The notes beneath the pieces are model-generated. The model made no database searches and had not been told where the DNA came from. It saw only the letters and a program-made list of their open reading frames with translations. DNA of 64,000 bases, taken from contig JANUWF010001165.1 of NCBI GenBank assembly GCA_026120185.1, positions 2,728,001 through 2,792,000 of the forward strand. The letters are read 5' to 3'. Made by a program: the position numbers and the translations under genes. Of the stretch, positions 25,654 to 35,945 are shown one piece after another; within the stretch, counting starts at the first letter, position 1, and every line of letters begins with the position of its first letter. This stretch comes from Voacanga thouarsii. Its lineage: Eukaryota; Streptophyta; Magnoliopsida; Gentianales; Apocynaceae.

Positions 25654-26261
25654 ATTAACTTGGTTGCTTTAATTGTTGAGCTATTTTTGGGGAACTGTTT
25701 TAAAGTGTTATTGGAATTTTATTCGAAGCTCAATATCTTTTAATTATTTATATCTATCCAAACAGAATATTTTAAGAGCATTTTGCTTCATGACTTCTCA
25801 CTACTATCTTCCAAAAAGTAAGAGTTAAATTTGTAAAGAAGGCATGACAAGCTTTTGATATACTGCTAGTGCATGCATCATGAAAAGTGTTTTGTCTTTT
25901 TAGCCCAACTCACACACGGGGCTTACTGAGATTTCTGTCTCATCACTCTTTTTACCATGATTTCAGGTCGATCCTGCAGTGGGGATGAGTAGCTAGTGTT
26001 ATCTGCCTTGGAAGAGAATGTTGTCATTTATTCTTATGTATTGCTTTGGGAAGTTGAGAGTAGATAATTTTTATTTATGGATTTGTGTTTAGGAATTCAT
26101 GGATTTATTCTTAGATTTATTCTTGGGATATAATAAATTTTTGAGTTAAAGTATTATTTTAATCCGCTATTTTATTTGGGTGACCTAATTATAAAGACCC
26201 ATTGTCCTTTGGACGGGGCGACATCCTCGGCCCTGGCGGGCCTAGGTAGTGAGGTGTTACA

Positions 26262-26584
26262 TAGCCGGATTGTGATTTTAAATCATTTTTGTCAAATTGA
26301 AAACTGGCATTAGTATACCCGTTTATATTCAAATCACATTCTCCATATACTAAGAACATATCCTTAGTCCTTCGTAAGTACTTAAGAATGTTCTTTATAG
26401 CCGCCTAAAGACCTTTACCAAGGTCAGGTTGGTATCTGCTCGTCAAACTAGGAGCACAAGATACATCGGGCCTAGCAAATATCATAGTGTACATGATAGA
26501 TCCAACTGCCGAGGCATAGGGAATCTTACTTATGCGATCCCTTTCAACTTGTGTCTTGGGAGACATCAACTTTGAAAGGCTTAC
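26262..26584 (-). pseudogene. Copia A2 RT/RNase H middle segment
   Basis: Minus-strand frame with the connection between RT and RNase H: LSKLMSPKTQ, IPYASAVGSIMYTMIF, RPDVSCAPSLTSRYQ and an ILKYLRRTKD segment, with at least one stop. It is stranded between two giant LTRs. Its left end carries TAGCC and its right end CTTAC, the target duplications of copies 2 and 3. Both neighbours must be removed to see the original gene order. Confidence 0.85.
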
Positions 26585-28036
26585 TGTAACACCCCACTAC
26601 CTAGGCCCATCAGGGCCGGGGATGTCGCCCCGTCCAGAGGACAAGGAGTCTTTATAACTAGGTTACATAGAATAAAATAAAATAAAGACTTTAAAATTAA
26701 ACTTATTACAACCCAAAAGATGAATACTGGAACAAATCCAAAATAAATTATTTGCATCAATCTCTCGAAACATCACCAAAAAAAAAAATAACATGAGTCT
26801 TCAAAGCATAGGCAACAATCTAGCTAATGACCTCTACAGCAGGATCTTCCTGAAAACATGGCATAAAAAGTGGTGAGATGAAAATCTCAGTAAGCCCGTG
26901 TGTGCTTTGAGTGTTTCGGGTAAAATAATTCATGTATGCAAGTTGTAGAAGTTTCATAAGGAAAAGTACTGGCAAAAAATAAATAAGTGTTGAAAATAAA
27001 GAGTGGCGTTTCACTTTTCAAACCATACATGTGCACAATAAATACAACCACTCAAATGGGTAGCCATAGGTTACCACACGTTGGGCCCCATGACTAAATA
27101 ACGGTCAGAATGCCACACTTTGTGCAAGCTGACAAAAAGGTAGGTGTACGGCCTATCGGGTGAGATACTCCTCCATCTCTACACCCAAACTTACCGGTTG
27201 TCCACTCCGGAACACACAGTCCATAGGACTGAAACTTGCTAGCTCGGACCGGCATGACCTACCGGACTGGCATCCTATCCAGGAAGGACTCACCCCTCAG
27301 AGGTGGCCACCTACTGAGAGACTTACCCTAACCCTTCAAAGACTAGTCCTGGTGGTCTACCCTTATTGAGTACTCAACGTTGATTGTCCCACTTGGGAGA
27401 AAATTGGTCATAATCGGCTTTATTTGGAAATAGCAATTAAGGGTTTCTAAAAGTCTTGTCAAAATTGGGTTTTAGAAAGAGTTCAGCATTTTGTATAAAA
27501 CTGCTTGTTTAATTTTCAAATGATTTGTTTGTCCGGAATAAAAAGGAAAAACAGTCCTTAATTGCCTTCACAAAATAAATGTCCGTACACATCGCATTTG
27601 GCTTGCCATAGTAATTTTTTGTCTTCACAAAATTCCATGCAGGAGCTTACCTGGTTCTTTGCTTGCTCAAACTCAAAAGTCTTCCAAGGCTGACCTAACC
27701 CCGCCCGGGGTAAACACAAAACATAAGGTTACATTCAAGCTAAACTCACTTACACAAAATAATCCTAGTTCAACCCATTACCATCACGACCTAACGCTCT
27801 AAGCTTTAAGGCTAGCTAAAAAAAAAGAACTTTATACAATAAGTCTAGTTTAATAAGTTAAAATAACTTGGGGTTCTAAAATAGTTGCTAATAAATTTTA
27901 GACTCATTTAATAATTCTTGTGTGCTATTAATAAATAAAAGAAGGATTGAATTTTAAATAATATTAAGTCTAACAATATTAACAAATGGTAATTTAAAAA
28001 TAGCTTTATTACTAGTAAATAATAAATCACAAATAT

Positions 28037-28037
<1 letters not shown>

Positions 28038-28076
<39 letters not shown>
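28038..28076. repeat. (TTTA)n microsatellite
   Basis: About ten tetranucleotide units within a very AT-rich part of the family-X LTR. Confidence 0.9.
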
Positions 28077-28984
28077 GATAATAGTTAATTAGTAATAAAT
28101 AAAATTAATAATAAATGAATTATTTTAAATTTTTAATTAATAAATAACAAATAGATTTTAATATAAATAATATTTAGGAATATAGGTAAATGTTTGAACT
28201 AAGGTCTACAAGGTCATCAATTAATTCTAATATTTTATTTATCATAAATGATTTATTACTGTATATATATCATTTTTAACAAAAGATCTCATTTATTTGA
28301 TAAAGAAAATATTAACATTTTAATTAATAAACCACTCTAAATCTTCCTAGAGTTTCGAATTTTATAGAGAAAAATATAGTAGTAATTCTATTTAAAGTAA
28401 TAAAATTTTGTTAATAAAAATAACCTAGACTTAACAAGGAAATACTCTTTCACCATGATTTTCCTATTGCTAGAAAAGATTCATAAACACATTCTCCAAC
28501 ATCAAATAATAAACCGATCCATTCATGAACACATGCTTGACTTCACACATACTATCACAAGGCTAACTTCCTTCTAGGCATAATCATCATTAATGGCTTC
28601 AATGGAAAATAGAAACATAAGAGCCTAATCACCTTTGGTGTCATGATCTCTAGCATGCTTCAAACATCCATGAAATTCATTAAGCACAAAGAACATACAA
28701 TGATTCAAAAAGAAAACACATACAACTTAGCCATATACAACATTCATCATGTCTTAACTCCATCCTCTTAATCCACATGCATATACTCAATCTCCATTCA
28801 TACTCTATCTCCCTATCAACACCTAGGAGACATGATTTCAGAATTTAAAAAGAAATGATTTAAGAATAGATACTTGATTGTCGATTGCTTTGATGAAGAC
28901 AAAAGAAGGTCCACGCGCGATAGAGAGCCTTGAGTGATCCACCAGGAAAAACAGCCATGGTTGATGGTTGATCAACCATTTCGG

Positions 28985-28994
<10 letters not shown>

Positions 28995-29024
<30 letters not shown>
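28995..29024. repeat. (GA)15 microsatellite inside family-X LTR copy 3
   Basis: Perfect GA run equivalent to those at 561-582 and 23493-23530. Confidence 0.95.
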
Positions 29025-29027
<3 letters not shown>

Positions 29028-30599
29028 AGAAGAATATATTAAGAATTGAATGGAAAAGGATGAACAAGAAGGTTGTTCTTCATTTACCTTGTTGATGTTC
29101 TTGAGACCTTCAAAGGAAAAGGCTAATTTTGATCCGTTTGCAAATTCTTGTTTGCGAGGTTTTGTGTTATAAATCCTAGAAATGAAGTTTAGGGATTAAA
29201 TATAAGTGATTTAGAGTATTTAAGAGTGATTGGAAGTGTTTAGAGTAGGTTTAGGCTTGAAGAAGTTTAGTGTGTGTTCTTGGTGTTCTTGGTGAAAATG
29301 GAGAGAGTTTGAGAAAATACTGCACGAAATCTGGTAGAGGGCTGGCCGAATGGTCTAGGTTGAATGGGAGTTTCGGTTTTCAGCAAGAAGGAGAGAGGTT
29401 GATCAGATTTTATTTGAAATTTAAATAGAGAAAGTTGTGGAGTTGGTTAAGGTAGGTGGTTAGCTATGGTGTTTGATCAAGGAAGGTTTCTTCACTCTTC
29501 CATGGTGCCGGCTGATCAAGGTGATTTCGATGGAATGAATGGAGCTTGTGCAGGCTATAGAGCTGACCAAAATTCAATCCATGAAGGCAGAGGAAATTCT
29601 AGTTAGTTAGCCTAACGCAAGAGTGGTTTAATGGAGTAAAATGTTGGAATTTTTTTTAAGTTCAAAAAGAGTTTGAATGGAGTGATCTTAGGAGTGTTTT
29701 GAGGTGTGGTTATGGAGTCCAAGAGTTCAAGGTAAGTGTGGGGTTAATGGTGTTTAGTCCATGGCTGATCAAGGATCATTGTTGCAGAAGTTGAAGGGTG
29801 GTTTTCGGCCTAGGCTTGAAGGAACAAAGCTGGGAAATTCTGGTTTCAAGTTGTCCCATGATTCGAAGGTTAGTGCAGAATTTCTGCACACCTTCAACCC
29901 GATTTGCAGCTGATTCTTGAGGGAGTTTGAAGGTCTTTCTAAGGTGGTTTTCCAGCCTTCTTCCTGGAGAAATACAGAGGAGTTTTGCTGGCTTGAAGAT
30001 GGACTAAAACAGCTTCATTTCCTTAGTTGAAAGCTGCAAAAATGTCCAGAATTTTTTTTCTGGTTTTGCACAGTTTGTGCAGTCCGAAAATTGCACAGAT
30101 TTTCCAGCCTTCAAGCCACATGAAATGACCATTTTCTTGGTAGAAAATGAAGAGGTTTACTGGCTGAATTTTCGAAGAGATGGTCTGCAAAAATTCTGGA
30201 AAATTTTCCAGATTTCCCTTCACTAAAACATGAACAACATGAAGGTGAATTTTTGAAGGTTCTTCCATGGTGTTTGATTTCTCTTGGAACCCCTTCCTAT
30301 TTCCCCTCCTATTTTCGGCCAACTCCCCATCCTCCACAGCTGATTTTTGAAATTTAAGGTGAAGAAATATCACAGAATTTTAGAGTTCAAAAGAAGAGAT
30401 TTAATGAATTTAAATTATAAAAATGTTAGGACAAGCTAGAGGTAATAAAAAGGACAAGAATTCCTCTAGAATTCTTTTTAGGACATGAGGGCAAGATTAG
30501 GACATTCTCTTCATGTCTCCCCTAAGACAACATTCCTATTTTCATGGAATGTAAGAAAATAAAAATTCAAACTTAGTTAAGATAATCATGATAAAAGCT

Positions 30600-30668
30600 T
30601 AAATGATGGGATTTGAACTCATGACCTTAGAAATTAATTCACCAAGCTCAAACCACTAAACCACACTA
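30600..30668 (-). other. tRNA-like stretch with Pol III boxes in family-X LTR copy 3
   Basis: On the minus strand an A-box-like TGGTTTAGTGG (30653-30663) is followed by a B-box-like GAGTTCAAATCCC (30608-30620). It is the closest of the three to a canonical B box. Confidence 0.6.
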
Positions 30669-30915
30669 ATTCTTGTTCCTATTTTCTCAACCATATATTC
30701 TTCTTATGAAATCCCCAAGCTAACCTCCTATTTTGACCTCAAGCAAAATTACCATTTTACCCCTCCTACTCAATAAGCATAACTAAGCATTTTAACCTAT
30801 AATCCACAACTCTAAAGCACATAAAATCATTCAAAAACATATATATTCATGCAAAATAATATAATATGCATCCCGACCCCCTTACTCTAGGGTTGGCTTT
30901 AGGTGGGGTTTCACA

Positions 30916-33330
30916 CTTACACCATGTGACATGGGTAAGAATCCCTTTTGGATTAATCCATGCTACACATTTTTAGCATTTTATCTATGTATGTAGACTG
31001 CGAAAGGCCAAGTAACCTTTTGGATCTATCTTTATAGATCCTTATTCCGAGAATATTAGTTGCTTCTCCAAGGTCTTTCATAGAGAATTGTTTAGACAAC
31101 CAAATTTTAACCGTTTGCAAGACAGGTGTATCGTTTCCTATTAGCAATATGTCATCTACATAAAGTAATAAGAAAACGATTGCACTCCTACTAACCTTCT
31201 TGTATACACAAGGCTCATCCATATTTTGAATAAAACCAAACTCTTTGATTGTTTCATCAAAACAGATGTTCCAACTCCTAGAAGCCTGCTTAAGTCCATA
31301 AATGGACCTTTGCAGATTGCACACCTTTGTGCTATCATTGGATGTGAAACCCTCAGGTTGTGTCATATACACTTCCTTAGTCAGGTTTCCATTTAGGAAA
31401 GCTGTTTTCACATCCATTTGCTAAATCTCATAATCATGATGAGCAGCAATGGCTAGGAGTATCCTGATGGATTTCAACATGGCCACTGGCGAGAAGGTTT
31501 TATCATAGTCAATACCATGTTGTTGACGATAACCCTTTGCCACTAGTCGTGCTTTATAGGTAACTAAGTTACCATCATGTCCGTTTTCTTTTTGAAAACC
31601 CACTTGCACCCAATAGGTTTAATTCCTTTGGATGGATCAACCAAAGTCCATACTTGGTTGTCGTACATGGAATCCATCTCTGATTTCATAGCCTCAAGCC
31701 ATTTGCCAGATTCTGAACTATTCAGAACATCCTTGTAGGTAGTAAGCTCATCTTCATTTATGAGCAATACGTCATTATGGTCACTGATGAGAAATCTATA
31801 TCTCTCAGGTGCCACACGTATCCTACAAGATCTACGAGATTCTTGTGTATTAGAAGGTTCATCTATTCTCTCAATAGATGTGAGGTTAGACGGTTGATCC
31901 TCGTTTGTTTAATCTTCATGAACTTCACTAAGTTCAATCTTACTCCCACTGTCCCCTTTGAGCATGTGCTCCTTCTCTAAGAAGACGGCATGCTTCGAAA
32001 CAAACAATTTGTTTTCGGAGGGTAAATAGAAGTAATATCCGAAAGATTCTTTTGGATATCCGACAAACAAACATTTGTCAGACTTACTATCAAGTTTATC
32101 TGACTGTGGCCTTTTAACAAAGGCAGGACAACCCCATATTCGCAAGTGAGATAACTTTGGTCTCTTACCAAAGAACATCTCAAATGGGGTAGTATCAACT
32201 GATTTTATCGGAACTCTATTTAGTATATAAACAGAAGTTTCTAGTGCATACCCCCAAAACGATTTTGGTAGGTCTACCGAAGCCATCATGGTCCATACTA
32301 TGTCTAGAAGGATTCGATTCCTTCTCTCAAATACACCGTTATGTTGAGGTGTATGTGGTAGACTCCATTGAGATAATATCCCATTATCTCTAAGAAAACT
32401 CAGAAACTCTTGGCTCAAGTATTCTCCTCCTCAATCGGATCTTAGAGTCTTTATACTTTTGCCAAGTTGTTTCTCTATTTCATTCTTGAAGTCTTTGAAC
32501 CTTTCAAAGGCCACATGTTTGTATTTCATTAAATATAAATACCCGTATCGTGAGAAGTCATCGATAAAGGTTATGAAATAGTTGTAACCTCCTCTTACTT
32601 GTATTGATATTAGGCCACATACATCAAAATATATGAGTTCTAATAACTCATTGGACTATTCTCCTTTTCCTGAAAAAGGAGTTTTAGTCATTTTGTCTAG
32701 TAAACAAGATTCGCATGTGCCATATGATTCATAATCAAATGACCCTAAATCACCAAGCTTGTGTAACTTAGAAACACGATTTTCGTTTACATGGCCCAAA
32801 CGACAATACTATAAGTAAGAGGTGTTAGAGTTATCCATTTTAGGTTTCTTATTGTTTATATTGAGAACTGAATTATCCAAGTCTAGAACATATAAACCAT
32901 TAACCAAAGTTGCTAAACCATAATAAATATCATTCAAAGAAAAAGAACAACATTTATTCTTAATTATTAAATGAAATCCACATAAGTCTAAACACACAAC
33001 TGAGATAATATTTTTCATTAAAATTGGTACATTATAATAGTTTTGCAATTCTAGAATTAATCCCAAAGGCAAGTTTAGCTCATATGTCCCTACAGCAAGT
33101 GCAGCAACCTTTGCCCTATTTGCAATACGTAGGCCCATATCGCCTTTCTCTAGCCTTTTACTACTCTTTAGCCTCTGCAAGTTATTGTACAAATGAGATC
33201 CATATCTGGTGTCTAATATCCATATCTCATTTCTAAAGGCAGTATTTATCTCAATCATAAACATACCCGGAGTAGAAGTAAAAGTGCTTGTAAGCTTCTC
33301 TTTCTACTTCTTGTCCTTAATGGTTTCCAA
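30916..33330 (-). pseudogene. Copia A2 pol: pre-integrase, integrase, RT
   Basis: Read leftwards from 33330. A pre-integrase region (RLEKGDMGLR; YCRLGHVNENRVSKLH) is followed by integrase (FDVCGLISIQVRGG; TPQHNGVFERRNRILLD near 32340) and RT. RT has KPIGCKWVFKKK (about 31590), MDVKTAFLNGNLTKEVYM (from 31417), SIYGLKQASRSW and the catalytic YVDD at 31151-31162, followed by ILLIGND. Several stops and a frame change near 31560 and 31420 inactivate it. Pol continues after the giant LTR at 26584. The KDLGEATNILGIRIYKD segment is typical of a common plant copia group; lineage (Tork/TAR-type) is not firmly assigned. Confidence 0.85.
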
Positions 33331-34104
33331 TTAGGTTTTGCAGTTGTGTCTCCAGTGGCCCATCGTCCTATAATGATGGCATGAGCCCTTGGTAGCTGCA
33401 TCCATCTTGTTCACACCACCTTTGGGCTTCATGGGAGCCTTCTTCTTCTTCTTTTGAACTTTCTTCTTAGAAGTGGCAAATTCTACCATTAAAACTGCAT
33501 TGGAATCCTTCTTCATGGAGGACTCCACAATTTTGAGAAGATTGATCAACTCAGGAATGGTAAACTCAATCTTGTTCATCTGATAGTTAATCACAAATTG
33601 TGAGAAACTATTAGGCAAAGACTGTAGAATTAAGTCAACACTTAAGTCATGATCCATTGCAAACCCGAGAGATCCAAGCTTCTCTATTAAGCCCAGCATC
33701 TTCAACCCATGAGTGGCCACAGAAGAACCTTCTGCCATTTTACAATGAAGCAGTTGCTTCGAGATATCATATCTCTCAGTTCTGGCTTGGGCATCAAACA
33801 GCTCTCGAATATGTAAAATGATCGATTGAGCATCCATATGCTCGTGCTATTTTTTGCACTCAGGAGTCATGGATGCCAGCATAATACATGATGCTGTATC
33901 ACTATCCTCCTTGTGCCTCTTGTGGACAGCATGCTCATCAGCATGAGCATCTTGGACTGGTGGTGGTGGAATAGGAGCATCTAGCACGTAGAGCAACTTT
34001 TTCGATTTGAGAATAATTCTCAAATTTCTATACCAGTCGAGATAGTTTGCTTCGGTTAACTTGTTGGTTTCCAAGATGCTACGTAAGTTTAGGTTTGTTG
34101 ACAT
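33331..34104 (-). pseudogene. Copia A2 gag
   Basis: Starts at 34104 (MSTNLNLRSILETNKL), with the copia gag motif YLDWYRNLRIIL, then one TAG near 33847. It continues with MDAQSIILHIRELFDAQA, HGLKMLGLIEKLGSLGF and LPNSFSQFVINY, and ends in a lysine-rich tail before the zinc knuckle. The knuckle reads CHHYRTMGHWRHNC, so its second cysteine is Tyr; the sister copy A1 lost a different cysteine. Apart from the single stop near 33847 the gag is almost continuous, the best preserved part of this element. Confidence 0.85.
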
Positions 34105-35933
34105 GATGCAAGTGACCTAGATGTAAAGATAAAAAGCATTAACTACTTGTATATACACATGATATGCAAATAATTAGGACTTTAATTAAGCGCATTTTTA
34201 CTCCACCATTTTACTCAAACCAATAGCCCCCACTACTAATTCAGAAAAGCCCATTGGAAGCTTTTCTAGTGGACCAGTATCTAAATTCCTCAAGAATAAC
34301 CTTGGATTTGCCTAACAAGCCATCCTTAAGTTCATCGGTAGGTATCCAATACCAATTACATCGTATGTAACTACCGGATCATTGGGTGATTAACAGTTTT
34401 TAATCTTAAAGCCTTTTGGGCTACCCTAACTTTTTCTCTAAATTTCTTTATGCTTAAGTTTGCCCAATCGAAATAAAGAATTTAATTAAACCCGACCTAT
34501 TAATCAGGAATTTAATTCCAAAAGAATTTAACTCCATAGCTTGAACATTCCTGATGTCAAGTAGGCTTGGGTTTGCCCAACAACCTGGTCTCGAAAAATG
34601 ACTCTTGTTCTTACTATATTAATGGAAGGAATTAGGTTTAATATTAATTGAAGGATTTGTTCCTTTTAGTGATTTCTTTGAATGACATGTATAAAAATCA
34701 ATAAATCACATAATTGATAATTATAGTAATAAAGCGATTACATGGTATGGTTATGGACTTTTCCTAAATTAATTTCTTTGAGCCATAAAAGAAATTAATA
34801 TAGTTAACCATTTGTATTCATACATGATTTAAGTAGAAGGTCTTACCTTCTCGCCTTGTTTTGGTTGCCATCTCCAAAATTGAAATAATTCTACTCCTAT
34901 CTAACCTATGTAAACTAATTACATAATTTCCTAAAAAGAGAAAACCTCGAGTTACATTTGAGTGGAGTTAGATGAGAAGAGAATTACACAAGAATTCTAG
35001 AGAAGGCAGGACGCGCATGCCCTATTTCATAAAAAATCAAAACTGTAAAATGCATGAACAGATATAATTGGTTTTAGTCCATTACCACCCACCATGCCAT
35101 TAACTATGCTTAACCAAAATAAACATATACTTTTATTATTCCAAAATAACTATTTTGAAAAAATAAAACAAAGTCTAAAATCTCCATTTTAGAGAAATAT
35201 ACTAATTTTAGATTTTCAAAATCATTATTTTGAAAAACAAAATTGTTTGTCTCAAAACTAATTTTGAGAAAATTCTTTTGGGTCCCGTTTCTCATCAAAT
35301 GAAAATTTTCCCTTTCAAAATTCTGTTCCAGAATTTATTTTTTTTTTTAAATACCTGGAAGTCGCAAACAGAGTAGAACTGGTGCCGGTTTGGAAGCCGG
35401 AGCCAGCGCTGACTCTGTTTTGATTTTTTTTAAAAAAAAATCCTTTCCAAAATCAATTTCTGGACATCGCGAACAGAATGGAACCGGTGTCGGCTTGGAG
35501 ACCGAAGGCGGCGCCGCCTGTGTTCTGAAACAATGGCGGCGATCTTTCAAAAAAATTCAGAAATAATTTCTTGTGCTTTCTTCTTCTACAAATTTTCAGT
35601 GAGAACAATTCTCAACAATATTTTCTATTTTGAAGCTCTAAACAACAATCAATTTGTTAGTTTAAACAAAATCAAAACGGAAAATTAAGATGAAACGGAG
35701 GGCAACATCCATGTTGCAAGAAAATATTTTTCCTGCAGAAATTTTCAGCACCAAAGAAAGCATCTTTTCGAAATACGATGTCACTTTTTCACAATCATAT
35801 TATGCTACAGACCCAATCCATAATGATCGAAACGATTTCGACTCGAGTAAAAACGATTTTCACAGTAAACAAAGGTAAACACAAAAACAGTTTTTCAGGC
35901 CAAAACAATGTCTGTAGACCACACATAGCATGT
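34105..35933 (-). other. Long untranslated leader of copia A2
   Basis: About 1.83 kb between the primer site and gag, equivalent to 3715-5543 of copy A1. It contains the 105-base tandem GC-rich units (35357-35461 and 35462-35571). No conserved ORF. Confidence 0.6.
35357..35571. repeat. Tandem ~105-base GC-rich units in copia A2 leader
   Basis: Unit starts GGAAGTCGC (35357) and GGACATCGC (35462). Each has a CCGGTTTGGAAGCCGG-like inverted motif and ends near AATTTCT. The period differs slightly from copy A1 (100). Confidence 0.7.
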
Positions 35934-35944
35934 CTCTGATACCA
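35934..35944 (-). other. Primer binding site of copia A2 (tRNA-iMet)
   Basis: Minus strand TGGTATCAGAG, one base from the 5' LTR at 35946. Confidence 0.85.
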
Positions 35945-35945
35945 C

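Larger units (their letters stand above)
21533..26261 (+). mobile_element. Giant family-X solo LTR, copy 2 (Tekay/Del-like)
   Basis: A 4729-base unit starting TGTGAAACCCC and ending GAGGTGTTACA, flanked by a perfect 5-base duplication TAGCC (21528-21532 and 26262-26266). Copia A2 RNase H reads continuously across it when it is ignored, which proves insertion. No internal direct repeats of the ends were seen, so it is a single LTR rather than a small two-LTR element. It contains a tRNA-like stretch, a (TC)n tract, a 57-base tandem duplication near its GC-rich 3' part (25.3-26.2 kb), and no protein-like frame. Assignment to chromovirus-type LTRs rests on termini and length. Confidence 0.9.
26585..30915 (-). 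mobile_element. Giant family-X solo LTR, copy 3
   Basis: 4331 bases in minus orientation, plus-view start TGTAACACCCC and end GGGGTTTCACA, flanked by a perfect duplication CTTAC (26580-26584 and 30916-30920). It interrupts copia A2 pol about 300 bases upstream (in gene direction) of copy 2. It shares with copy 2 the GC-rich terminal part, tRNA-like stretch and GA tract. It also has an (ATTT)n run at 28038-28076. No coding sequence. Confidence 0.9.

Noticed and set aside
21533..26261. Family-X unit as a small non-autonomous element with its own two LTRs (LARD or TRIM)
   Set aside because: No direct repeats at its ends and no primer site or polypurine tract inside; ends are TGTGAAACCCC and GGTGTTACA, as in a single LTR.
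30023..30373. 116-codon minus-strand frame in family-X LTR
   Set aside because: Lies in LTR sequence; corresponding frames in the other copies are not open and no motif is recognised.
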